Position numbers and translations under genes: made by a program
From: Branchiostoma lanceolatum
Lineage: Eukaryota > Chordata > Leptocardii > Amphioxiformes > Branchiostomatidae
Direction: 5' to 3'
Assembly (NCBI RefSeq): GCF_035083965.1
Contig: NC_089736.1
Span: forward strand, 2,648,501 to 2,712,500
DNA: 64,000 nt
Part shown: one piece after another, positions 12,001 to 23,100 of the stretch
How positions within the stretch are numbered: the stretch's first letter is position 1
Layout of the letters: each line of letters begins with the position of its first letter
The notes under the pieces: generated by a model
The model's input: the letters and a program-made list of their open reading frames with translations, nothing else
Told to the model about the DNA's origin: nothing
Database searches by the model: none

Positions 12001-14565
12001 TGCGGAATCAGCACAGTCACATCCTTAAAGTACGCCCTGTGGATTTAAGAAAGTTCAGTTATAGTTTAAGTCATTCCCGCACCAAATGGTGCATAGGGCA
12101 TCTCCGTTTCAATAGCCCTTGGGCCACACAACTTTGTACAACAACAGGAGGCTAGTCCACTTGTAGTACCAGTGTGTGTTTAATTGCCATACCCTTTCCA
12201 AATGCTGAGTGTTTGACAGAATCTGATTCTTTGGTATGACTGGGCCGGGGATCGAACTCACGACCTACCGTGTGCAAGGCGAACACTCTATCTCTATATG
12301 TATATACATGTATATACCCACTAGGACATTGCACGGGTTGATGCAATTTAGGAAAGGGGAACATTAAAGTAAAACCGTAAAGTTGATTTTGAACAAAGTT
12401 TATTTTGTTTGCAAACATGTGCGCATTTCTCACTCAATTCGATCTTTCACAGCCAGTGATCAAAAGGCAGTGTTTATAAGGAGACACCGCCATTGTTAGG
12501 CGACGAAACCATATTGGGTGTTTCTTACTGTTCTTAGTAGAAGTAGAAGTAGTAGAAGCGTGGGCTATATGGTGATCTGGGTATAACCTTAAGCTTGTTC
12601 TTAGTAGCCTGGCACAGACGTCTGGTTATATTTTCGGTAGCGCGCGCGCGCGCATGTCTGTCTGTGTATGAACAGCATAACTAAAAAGGCCTTGATGGAT
12701 TGAAATGATATTGCCTTGATGAGACCTGAAAATCATTAGACTTTGGGCCCCCTAGCGGCTTGTTACTTACCTGTCCTTAGCAGCTATGCCCCTTCCTGTT
12801 TTAGTAGCCTCGTAAAGGCGTCCGTGGGTGTTGATAAGTTCCTTACCTGTTCTTAGTAGCCCCGTACAGGTACTCCGAGGCGTCTGTAAACGCTGTGAGG
12901 ATGTTCTGCACGAGGTCCAGGTTCTCTGGCTCCGGTACTTTCTCTGAGATCGCCACCAGCACCGTGCTGTAGCCGTTGTTAGTCAGGGTGACTGGGTTGC
13001 TGCACAGGCACCCTAGAATAGGGGGTTATGGAAAGATATGGAAATGGAGTAATTTTGTACAACACAGGCACGACCATCCCCAAATGGCGATAGTACGATA
13101 AATATGCCCTGGCCCTTAGAAAAAAAACCTTCGTTGTCAATTCTCTACATTTTGAGTGATGACAGTGAAATATTTACACTTCAGAAAATGACGCTAAAGG
13201 ATATATAGGCATACTCAGGCGTGACCACACCGGGGCAATGACAGAACCAATGATCTGCGACAACCTACCGTCGCAAGACGGTTGAATTCTGGTTGACCCA
13301 ACTACGAGTGCGATAAATTTGCTGTTGTAATTCAAACCTATTGTACGACGAAGGTGACAGAGCGATTTTGTTTTAGATTTTTGTAGCGTTATTCTGTCGC
13401 AAGAAAGAGACCAAGGCGTCGTGTTGAAAGTTCGAGCCCAGTATCCCAGACTGTGTTGACCAGGACTGAAACCTTAGCCCATGGCAAAAACAACATGCCG
13501 CCTTTTGTTTGCCCTTTACACGGCTGAGGCCACGTTTTTGTCTCGGCTCAGGTCGCCCCGTGGTACAGTAGGTTAGAAACAGTTGCCACTGTCAACACTG
13601 GGGTCGCCTTACGGAAGAAAATTCCACGGCACACTTCACTGCTAACTTAAGCGCTTGATTCATTCTTCTTTGGAATGGAGGTTGTCCAGCGTAAGAACCC
13701 TTTTAAAAGACCACTGCGAAGACGTTTCCTGGTCAAGCTTACGTCTGTTTGATGCCCGAAGGCGTTTAGCAAAGTTGTACATTTGTGTCGTGGTATCACT
13801 TTCGCTGTTGCCGAGGTAGAATAGAATGATGTCAATATTGATAATGACAAGCATATGTACTTGGTATCTGAGGTCCTCAAAATGCTCCACATGTGCCGAA
13901 ATTTTTAAGTTTGTACAAAAATATGTAGTCTCTGTTGAATGTTGCTGTAACAGAACAATTCTTCATTTCTGGTATGCACTAGCTAACATTCAGTTTACCG
14001 CAGTAAAGTTTTACCCCAATTCCGCACTCACACAAACGCTGAAGATATTACCACTTACATGGGACGAATATGCGAATAAAATCAATCTCCGCATTCAAAA
14101 TGTCTATTATTTTTCCTGCTGCTAGGCTACCTAAAAGAACTTTCAAAGTGTCTTAGCTGATCTTTTCTGCATTTCATATTGTTTTTTTTCTTCTTCAGCC
14201 ATTATGTTCGAAACTGACATTTAACAAAGGAATGAACTAGGGATCGATACACTTACACTCCAAGATACACACTAAAACACAGCAAAAACTCGGTGTAAGG
14301 CTTACTAGCATTTCTCATTCTTCTATCTTAGTCTATCACGTCGTCTACAGTGAATATGATTTAAGATGGTCAAAGTTTCGACTCATAATTTCCAGGTGTA
14401 TCTACACCCCAATGCCTCCTTTGGGTTGCTTAAGACAAGTTCACGATCACGAACATCTTAAAAACTCTCAAGTTCATAGCATTGATGTTCCAAGGTGAAG
14501 ACCTTACCTGTAGTAATTGTCATCAGCACAAGAAGTATCAGCATTGGGTCGCTTCTTCTCCCCAT
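1..14565 (-). CDS. CLCA: CLCA-family protein with long charged cytoplasmic tail (3' end outside window)
   Basis: Exons, 5' to 3' on the minus strand: 14565-14508, 13012-12847, 12036-11911, 11311-11183, 10766-10538, 10036-9854, 9242-9124, 8662-8499, 8172-8032, 7688-7441, 7007-6873, 6315-6000, 5467-5211, 4782-4674, 4400-4236, 3404-3302, 2516-2357, 1954-1598, 810-667, 217-83 or on to the edge. All have AG/GT borders and compatible phases. I start at the upstream MGRRSDP methionine, which gives the signal peptide a basic n-region. Order: signal peptide 1-19; CLCA N-terminal domain, with HHWGH (154-158) then YRWGVFDEF where the family has HExxH; VWA with DVSGS (313-317) and MTDGQE; beta-sandwich segments with ANDGIY; FN3-like strands; transmembrane helix about 890-911; tail with a 50-residue tandem repeat, a PPPY motif and a Glu/Lys coiled coil. 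Vertebrate CLCAs are about 900-940 aa; this one already exceeds 1140. The GTAAGA at 82-77 may be a donor, but the frame beyond it stays open and coding-like. Family membership is clear; channel regulation is inferred from the family. Confidence 0.93.
3208..3250 (+). repeat. Dispersed repeat B, copy 1
   Basis: Contains ggccaagcacaccaggtcac and ccctactcttctcaat. The same block occurs at 24285 and in part at 43430, so it is an interspersed family. Confidence 0.55.
3842..4235 (-). repeat. Tandem copies of the exon 15/intron boundary in the minus-strand CLCA gene
   Basis: The 3' end of exon 15 (encoding EEQLVFNIPG) and its donor lie at 4236 onward. Similar segments recur at 3942 and 4086 with a period of about 145 bp. 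Each has a copy of the exon end, the ccacctggt-type donor and about 100 bp of intron containing the tttgatttgtgac and gatatgttgta motifs. A more decayed unit precedes them from about 3842. The exon parts in the copies are truncated and lack acceptors, so they are probably not used. Confidence 0.75.
6328..6390 (+). repeat. Dispersed repeat A, copy 1
   Basis: Contains tctgtatctttatctatata, cccggtatgacc, ttcagcgtaacacaccagct. The same motif chain recurs at 6693, 43155 and, reversed, at 60303, so it is a small interspersed family of about 55 bp. Copy 1 lies in intron 11 of the minus-strand CLCA gene, just before exon 12. Confidence 0.65.
6693..6750 (+). repeat. Dispersed repeat A, copy 2
   Basis: Reads tgtatctgtatagccggtat, aaccgccctttggcg, taacacaccggcc. 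Member of the family described at 6328. Confidence 0.65.
9409..9475 (-). repeat. Partial duplicate of the acceptor side of VWA exon 7 (minus-strand CLCA gene)
   Basis: A segment containing acacgcgctcagcgtactg, the tagtacac-agctgtggg acceptor region and the following agaaatca closely repeats 9196-9270, which is the true start of exon 7 with its upstream intron. The duplicate lacks the DVSGS metal-binding part and any downstream donor, so it is a dead boundary copy. Confidence 0.7.
12225..12300 (-). repeat. tRNA-derived SINE-like fragment
   Basis: On the minus strand, ggtcgtgagttcgatccccg matches a Pol III B box (GGTTCGANTCC-like), preceded by ttcgccttgcacacggtag. No full cloverleaf could be drawn, so this is scored as a SINE relic, not a tRNA gene. 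It lies in intron 2 of the minus-strand CLCA gene. Confidence 0.5.
12529..12870 (-). repeat. Decayed copies of the exon 2 donor boundary (minus-strand CLCA gene)
   Basis: The donor region of exon 2 reads cttacctgttcttagtagcc on the plus strand (12843-12862). Related pieces occur near 12529 (ttactgttcttagtag), 12596 (ttgttcttagtagcctgg), 12768 (cttacctgtccttagcag) and 12798 (tgttttagtagcctcgta); two of them extend into a gcgtcYg match inside the exon. Spacing is irregular and the copies are degenerate. Confidence 0.55.
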
Positions 14566-15752
14566 CTTGCTCCTTAAACCAGTTGAGGAAGACTCCTAAT
14601 GACGAAACTTGCCGCTGCGTCAGTTTTGTAGGTTCCCAGTATCCCTGCCCAGGGGGTTGGTGAAAGGACAGGTGTACGGTTACCGTAATCAGTCCACCTG
14701 TCACAATGGCCCTCAGGTGGACTCCTTACCGCAGTGTTTATGTTGCAAGGGGATCAGGTAACACGGCACTTCAGAGGGGGTGGTGGAACGAACCACTGGG
14801 GGCAGACAATAGGGTGATCAACTTTTGATCAATGTTGGAATATCCAAACGTTTTACCATTACTCTTAATAAATGATAGTTGTAACCTTTATATAATTTAT
14901 GCACTAGGTAGTAATGCTGTGAGTATTCTGTAGAATGCTTTTATTGTGTTGAAGGCTTTTCGCTGATTGGTAAAACACCCCTTGGAACGCCTTATCATGG
15001 TACGGTCCATCGTGTGTACGTGCGCAACAGGTGGTGGCGGCAAGTACGGATGACGTCTTCGAGATATACTTAGAAACGTCTAAAGAGGGGGCTAAGGAAA
15101 TGAGTGACACTTCCCCACATGACTCATCTTCTTGATGAAACACTTAAGGAAACCTAAGTTTTGGCAGTGAAGCTATAAGAAACAATCAAACCTCATGCGT
15201 CTATCGCCTGGTACTTGTAGTCAAGCCCCTGTCACACAGCACAAAAACCGTTCGGCCGACAAGTGTGCGATCTCTAAATGACAATTTCTGTAGTAATCTC
15301 GAAAATCCTGCGATTTTAGCCAATTAAGGGCTCGATCGATGGACGTAGCTCACTGAGCCTCGTTGAATGTGATAGAGTAGATATCTAGAAATAAATCTAG
15401 AGCTAAAATACGAGCGACCCTCTGTCGATTTCAAAATTGGGCGCCCCCCTGACAATGGAAGCTCGTCGACTGTATGGCACGGGCTTCGTGACTGTTCCTT
15501 CTTTTCTGCGTATTTTCTTTCTAGTACTAGATACTTATGGTAGTACTTAGTATTCGGGACGTTTACTTATGTGTTAGTCATTTGTACGTCATGCATAGAC
15601 ATCGCAAATTGAAACCTGACACCCTCACCAATGCCCAACGTACCTTGTTAATAGCATGTATGTATACGGATACCAATTTTTATCTATAAGATTTAATACT
15701 TTTTAAGATTTTAATTAGATATGTGATCTGTTATCTTTGTCACATTTTGTCT

Positions 15753-15780
15753 GACCAAGGACATTATAATGTCCTTGGTC
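15753..15780. repeat. Perfect 28-bp palindrome
   Basis: gaccaaggacatta followed directly by its reverse complement taatgtccttggtc. It lies between the two divergent CLCA genes. It may be a cruciform-forming repeat, a MITE remnant or a dimeric binding site; nothing else identifies it. Confidence 0.85.
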
Positions 15781-17019
15781 TGACCTTTACCACTTCCCTT
15801 TAAACTCATTTAAAAGCGGCCTGCAGGCCGATTTGAGCTTATATTGAAATCTTATGAGTTGTTAATCAGATCTCCAGGCAGATGTTTGTGACGTGTGCTT
15901 TTTTTGTGGCGTTTTTCTACGCCCTTCTTGTGGTTTGCTTTTTTTGTTCACTCCCATCCGCCGATGTAGGAAAGTGAAAGTGATCTGTTTAACTCAAATG
16001 ATCGGAATGAACAATTTATCTACTCTTCCACTAATCGTGACAGAGAAGGCAGACGGTATGTACAGTATTTACAGGTTTACTGTATGGGGAAATTCTCATT
16101 TTTTTTTACAAATACAACGAACAGTGGACCACGGCTAAACGTGTCGTCCTAAGGACTGCAACCCTTTCCAGTAGCGTGTATGTCGGGTGAGCGACAACAA
16201 CCGGGATTCGCGACTCACGGCGTCTTGGTCCAGCGGCAGGGTCACTAACCGCTGGACAAACCAAGCAAGAGGCACGTAGAAAAGCACCACAAGAAGAAGC
16301 TCAAAACAAACCGGACCCTCCATCTACTTGATAATTAATCAGGACAAGGCCTTACTCACAAATCTCTCATTTTGATAGATTGTGTTTGATTTTATGTATA
16401 ACAGGATATATTGATAAACCGCATGCATATGTGCGGGACTAATGACGGCTTATGGTTCCTATTTGTACGGCGTCATACTGATTTGATGACGCACTAGGGT
16501 TCAGCTCTTATAAATCTTCAAAATTCCTTTCCGGACGAACAGCAAAGGAAGTTGTAAACACAATAACGAGATAATCTGTCCTCTTAAGTGCTGAGTATGT
16601 AACAATATTCACACGTTTTATAAACGGGCCGTTGTAAATGGCGCTAATGCGTGTTTACTCTTTCTAAAAGTGAAAACAGCATTTGACTGTGTTTTCCGAT
16701 CAACATTTGCGTTCGACGTAGTAATAAAGACATTATAAAGATCGCAGCGGGTCAAAGTCGTTTGCCGCCCGTTTTGTTCCCGCCATTGACGTTTCCAAAA
16801 CACCTGACGATCACAGAAACGGTCGCCATGGCGACTCATTCACACATTTCCTTAGCTCCGCCGGCATCGTCTAAACAGTGCCAGTAATTTTAATTTTCTC
16901 CCGTTGTTACAGTAGCGATGATGAAAACCGATATTCCTCTAAGGACGTCATGATGGATTTAACAAAGGACGGACCTGTGCTGGAGTTTGTAAGGATGTAA
17001 TTCCGTTAGCAGACTTTAG

Positions 17020-17132
17020 AAATTGGTTCTCACGGCGGTTAGTCGGCGCTGTCGCGAGCGGCACAGACTAGCCGGGTTGTCGCCGCGGCTGGGTGGTTTT
17101 GTAGGTTCTTAGGACAGAAGGAATCTTACAAG
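17020..17132 (+). promoter_or_regulatory. Putative promoter / 5' UTR of the plus-strand CLCA gene
   Basis: A GC- and CpG-rich stretch (ggcgctgtcgcgagcggcac, gttgtcgccgcggctg) directly precedes the start codon at 17133 in otherwise AT-rich DNA. No TATA box at a convincing distance was seen. The assignment is by position and composition only. Confidence 0.35.
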
Positions 17133-20100
17133 ATGCCGGCTGCAGCCAAGAAAACGGCGGTTCTTGGATTATTTGTTAGCTGTCTCTTTCTGTGTAAGTA
17201 TATTAAGAGTATGACTCGGTCAATAACTTAAATGGCTTCGTACTACATGTATATCTTTTCTTGAAATGTGGTGTCTTTGCGACTTTCTTTGGCGTAAAAA
17301 CAGACAAAACGTTACAAATCATAGGGAATAGTCTAGAATAGTCTCACAGAATTGGATAGATATCTTTTTCCCTGCTTTGCCTGGTTGCCATCAAGTCAAA
17401 TACGTGCAGTATCTTTTACTTCTACTAAACCTATCTCCATGAGATCGTTTTGTAGCCCGCGCATGAGGAAACAAAAATGTAACTCTATCCAGTCAAGCTT
17501 ACTGAAAAGCTACATGTAATCTTCGTCTTATCTTACCAGGAAAAGCAGACGTCGTGGTCAGTATATATATTTGCTGTGCAGTGGACGAAAAACTTTCCAC
17601 TAGATATTTCTAACTAGTGCATTGAGCAGCGGGTCACATATCAAGGTTCCTCTTAAAAAGGCAGTCACACTACCAATGACTTTCGGCCGAATTTGTTGAT
17701 CGCCAGTAGGTCGCCGAATTTTTTCAAAATCGCCGGAGACTCAAGCGTGTTTTTCGCCTTAAAATCTTCTCTATCGCAGTGATCGGCGGTGCTCGGGGAC
17801 CTGCGAACATCGACCGATCCCTAAAAATCGCGCGATTATCGTGAGAACACCGTCCGAAAATGTGCTTTAGAGCTCGCAGGGTCAATAGGCAAGCTGTTTT
17901 CACACGGTGTGACAGGGGCTTAAGGATTGCAACCCCTTTAAAGCGGGTGAGCGACAACAGCAAGGTTTTGACCCCTCGACATTTTGACCTAGAATCAGGG
18001 GCGCTGACAACTTCACCTGATAACAGTACTTGGTCGAGATCCTTGCCCGGTTGGCAGAAATCAACAAATCAGACGGGCGTTCTTTGCAAAGAGTTTCCTT
18101 CATAGTAAAAAGGTAAAGGTGGTCCCATGGTCTTTCACGGCCTTAATGAGGCCGTAGGGGCAGCGGGTTGTTATCTATTGTGTCTCGCGCACGGTATTGG
18201 AAGGCGGAACCCAACCCTCTGCTTCCTCTGCATTTTACCTTCCCAACCAAAGTCAGGTACCCATTTTTACACCTGGGTGGAGCGAGGAAAGTCGTGTTAA
18301 GTGCCTTTCCCAAAGCCAGAAATGTCAGGAATCGGACCTCTTGTACGTTGTTTAAAAATGTGGTGCAGCGCGACTACAAAATAGTGCACAGCACGACGTG
18401 GTGACTATCGACGGGGCTCTGTCCTCAACAGATAAACAAACAAACAAACAGATAAACAAACAAACAGTTTAGTTTTACGGATATATTTGGTCTTCTTTTG
18501 ACAACTGTTTCCACCTAAGTGCTGTAGCACGCTCAGAGAATAACGCCATTGACTCAGTGCCTAGCGGCTAAAAGTGGCTCTTTGCTGAAAAAAAAAATTG
18601 CTTCTACCAGTTGTGCGGTGCGTTTTATTTTAGAAATCTTTAATTTTCTTCTTCCAGGTTGTTTCCATATAAGCGATGCAGCGCGCCTACAGAATAACGC
18701 CTACCGGGACGTGGTGGTCGCCATCGCCGACTCCGTGCCTGAAGACGGGGCTCTGCTGTCCTCGCTCAGGGTCAAGTTCAAGACGGCGTCATCTCAGCTG
18801 TTCGCAGCGACTGGGGGTACGTTAGCACCAGATTTGCTCACTAAGTTTAAAAAGACACTCGGCCGTAGGAAGTTTTTATAGATGATTTTATCCCTTTTTG
18901 GATACATGCACAGAATAAGAAACGAAATACAGAAACATAAAAGAAAAAAGAGCAAAAAAAGATATCAGAATACAGGTCTAAAAGTAACTAATAAATTCAA
19001 CATAATGAAGTTAATCAAATAACAGCACAAGGAAAGTTAGATTTTAAAGGTCAGTACAGAACCGAAATACCTTATGATGGAGTGAAAGGATATCTCTTTC
19101 AAGTGACATGGGAATTTTACCACACATTTTACCACAAGCTGAAGCATCAATTCTAAAACGCTAAGCAGATTTGTCACCTTCCCAGCGTCTTTTAGAATCT
19201 TAAGTGACTAATGTTTACTTCCCACGTATTTTTAGTATCCATCCAGCAATTTCCTTTTAGTCCGGTCACATTCTCGCACGATCACAAATTGGGGGCATTC
19301 TTAGAATTGTCGTGCGTACAAACTCCAACTGTCTTGTTACGGAAAGCGGTTGTCTTACATACTTGTCGGAGGTTGGTTCCGTCACAGCATACTTGACGAT
19401 TCCATGACATCATGCACAAGAATCGCACGATTACCTACGACGAATGTGACCACACCGATAGTAAACATATCGCAAAATGTAGAATTGAGCATCCTTGACT
19501 ACCGTTGTATCTTACCTAACAAATCAAAAATCCATTGTAGACATGAGCTGTATTAGCATCTGAAGTTGGCTATCGTTACGTTGTTTCTTTCATTTGGTTC
19601 GGGGTCATTTGTAGTCGCTATCAACAAAATCATCCTAACTTTTTTTTACCCCCAGGCCGAGCGTATTTCGGCACGGTTAAAATGCTGATCCCGCGGACGT
19701 GGGCCTACTACGGGTCGTACCAGCTCGCGCAGGGGGAGAGATTCGGGCGGGCGGAGATCAGGGTGGGCCCGGCGGTGGGCGGCCTGGGCTCCTTCACTCG
19801 CACCACGGCCAGATCGGACAGCAGCTGCGGGACGACAGGTGGGGAAAAGATACTCTTCAAGCAGAGTAGGGGTTTCGGCTGGTTTTTGACGTGTTTCTAT
19901 GCGATTTTGTCGGGCTTTCTACTTTGTCATGCTTTTTTTTGTATAGCCAATGTGTGGGTTGGCTATACAAAAAAAACATGACAAAGTAGAAAGCCCGACA
20001 AAAACGCATAGAAACACGTCAAAAACCAGCCGAAACCCCTACTCTGCTTGGAGAGTAGGGAAAAGACTATGAAATAATAGATCATTGCATCTGAATAATG

Positions 20101-23100
20101 TAAGCTTGACTTTGGCTTGTTTGGGCCAAATGTTTTTTTGGCTTGTAGCGGCCTGGGCTCCCTATAACACTTACAATGTGCGACGGAAAGATCGCAGAAC
20201 AACTACTGGTAGTACTGCGGGACGACAGGTGTAGAAAATATTTGTTAAAGAAAAAATGGTTGCCGTGAAAAAGCCTAAATTGAGTTTGGCTAATTTTGGC
20301 TTTTGGTATTGAATTGGCTTGTAATTGTGGTGGCCTTGGCTCATTTGACGCACAACTGCAAGATCGGACAATGATCAAATGAAGACACTATCGGATAAAA
20401 CTTCTTTTCTTTAACTTCTTTTCTTTTTCAAAGGTGACTTCATGTACCTGGCCACGAACATGATGACAAGTGACAGCATCGTAGAGGAGTGGGGTCGGTA
20501 CCGATGGGGAGTGGACGGGGACTGGGCACTCGGCTCCTCGGCGGGAAGCGCGCCTACCACCGAGGCCGTCGGGGTGCCTACCACCGTGGCCGTCGAAGTG
20601 ACGGACACCCCGACGCCACTACCGCACTCAAGCACTTTAGCAGACTCTGCAAACGCCACTGGTTTTACTGGTTTTACGGAGTCTACGACAGTGGAAACAG
20701 AAGTGTATCCAGAACCGGAGCCTACCCATGCAGTAACCTCCCCGGCCGGTAGTGAGGGTTCCTGTTCTGGACAAGCCGCTTGGGACACAATCTTAGCAAC
20801 AGAAGACTTCAACAACGGTCAAAACCCACCGCAAGTCGTGAACATTCCCGATCCGACTTTCGAGTTTCTGTACCAGACGGAGCTTAAGAATGAGGTTTTG
20901 GTGCTGGACACTTCTGGAAGCATGGGCAAAAACCTGCTCTTCAACCTTCGTCAAGCGCTGACGAGCCACATCTACAACCTGCCCCTGGGTTCCTCCCTTG
21001 GGATCGTGACGTTTAACAGCGAAGCGACGGTCAACGCGCCGCTGACGATGATTGGGAACGAGACTACCCGGGATGACCTGGTCGGAGCGTTGCCAAGGGT
21101 TACTGGCGGGAAAACGAGCATCGGTAGCGGTCTGCAGGAGGCGCTAGGGCTGCTGGGTAACGATGTTGGCAGGATCATTCTCATCTCAGGTGGGTTTGCT
21201 GTATCAAGGTTTATACACAACAAAAGTTTGTAGAAGATAATAATAAGGCGTGCATCTTAAACGAACCATTTAGAGACCCCTCGCCTCAACTGTTACTTAT
21301 GGTATCAACAGTATATTATGACATTGCAAAGATCATACTGTCTTATATATTCTCTTATCTTGGTCATAACAAACTCACTCACTCACTCTCACTCTCTCCC
21401 ATAGCTTAGTCAGCCGTCGGGGCAGCATGGCTCTCAGTGAAATCTCTCCACTGCTGGCGGTCTTCCGCCAGTCTGGTCATAACAAACGCAGTTATAGAAA
21501 TATTGAGGATTCCAAATTTCTTATGCCTTTTCGTACTCAAAATCATCAGACTGCTATACCCTTTAAGCAAAGGTAACACAAGTGAATGAATTTGATTCTT
21601 GTAAGCTTAAACTTCATGGACTTACTTCACCATGATTTCCCTCTACCTCCTCATCATCAACGACAGCAAGGAAGAGACTATGCTTGATCTAATTAATTTT
21701 GATTACACAGAAACGTTTCTTACCTAGGTACCTCACCTTTACTTGAATGTATAGTTCATAATGCCCTAATGTTTGTTGATAAGGACCGCAGGAAGAGTAG
21801 CTGCAATGTAACGTTACTTGTATATTTTTAAGCTAATTGTGGATCTAAATAAACTCAAACTCAAACCCTTAGACGGCCAAGAGGACGAGCTGCCGCACAT
21901 CTCTGACGTCCTCCCTGCGCTCCGCACGGCCGGCCACACGGTCCACACGGTTGTCATCGGCGTAAAGGGAGACTGTAAAAAGAGTCTTTTTATTCAGTTT
22001 CTTGTCTCTATTTCCACAGACGGCCAGGAAGACGAGCTGCCGCACATTTCGGACGTTCTCCCCGCTCTGCGCACGGCCGGCCACACGGTCCACACCGTCG
22101 CTATCGGCGCAAAGGGAGATTACAAAAAGAGTCTTTTTATTCACTTTCTTGTCTCTATTTCCACAGACGGCCAGGAAGACGAGCTGCCGCACATTTCGGA
22201 CGTTCTCCCCGCTCTGCGCACGGCCGGCCACACGTCGCTATCGGCGCAAAGGGAGACTGTAAAAATAGTCTTTTTATTCAATTCCTTGTCTCTATTTCCT
22301 GCAGACGGCCAGGAAGACGAGTTGCCGCACATCTCTGACGTCCTCCCGGCGCTCCGCACGGCCGGCTACACCGTCACCATCGGCGCGGACGGAGACCTGT
22401 GAGTTACCTTAAATTAACAGCTCCTTGTCTCTGTCCCCACAGACGGTCAAGAGGACGAACTGCCGCACATCTCTGACGTCCTCCCCGCTTTGTGCACGGC
22501 GGGCCACACGGTACACACCGTCGCCATCGGCGCGGAGGGAGACTGTAAAAAGAGTCTTTTTATTCAGTCCCTTGTCTCTATTTCCACAGACGGCCAGGAG
22601 GACGAACTGCCGCACATTTCTGACGTCCTCCCCGCCCTCCGCACGGCCGGCCACACGGTTCACACCGTCGCTATCGGAAACTGTAAAAAGAGTCTTTCTA
22701 TTCAGTTTCTTGTCTCTATTTCCACAGACGGCCAGGAAGACGAGCTTCCGCACATCTCTGACGTCCTCCCCGCCCTGCGCACAGCCGGCCACACGGTACA
22801 CACCGTCGCTATCGGCGCCGACGGAGACCCCATGCTGGAGGAGCTGTCACGTGAGACAGGCGGGACCAGCTTCTACCACACGCGCTGGAGCACCAACTTT
22901 CCCGGCATTCTCAGGTGGGTTATATACCCGATTTACACTTAGTCTAGCAACATTTTCTGGACGTACGACAACGACGTACGTCTTCGGCGTCTTCCTGGAT
23001 GTGAATCGGCCCCGCGCGTCGTGCGACAGGTATCTTTATGGCCCGTACAACTTTGTCGTACGTTAACTCCAAGGTGACGTCGTTGTCTTTCGTCGTTATC

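Larger units (their letters stand above)
14566..17132. other. Intergenic region between the divergent CLCA genes
   Basis: No exon-like frame with splice sites was found. It holds the 28-bp palindrome at 15753, a second short palindrome (cggcctgcaggccg, near 15817), and a repeat fragment near 16141-16200 (ctaaggactgcaaccctttc, gggtgagcgacaacaac) that reappears at 17920-17965. Promoters of both genes must lie here. The hydrophobic 62-codon frame at 16323-16135 (minus) overlaps the repeat fragment and is not accepted as a gene. Confidence 0.6.

Noticed and set aside
16135..16323. 62-codon minus-strand frame with a hydrophobic, signal-like start
   Set aside because: Its second half overlaps a fragment repeated near 17920-17965, it has no splice context, and the similarity to a signal peptide is short.
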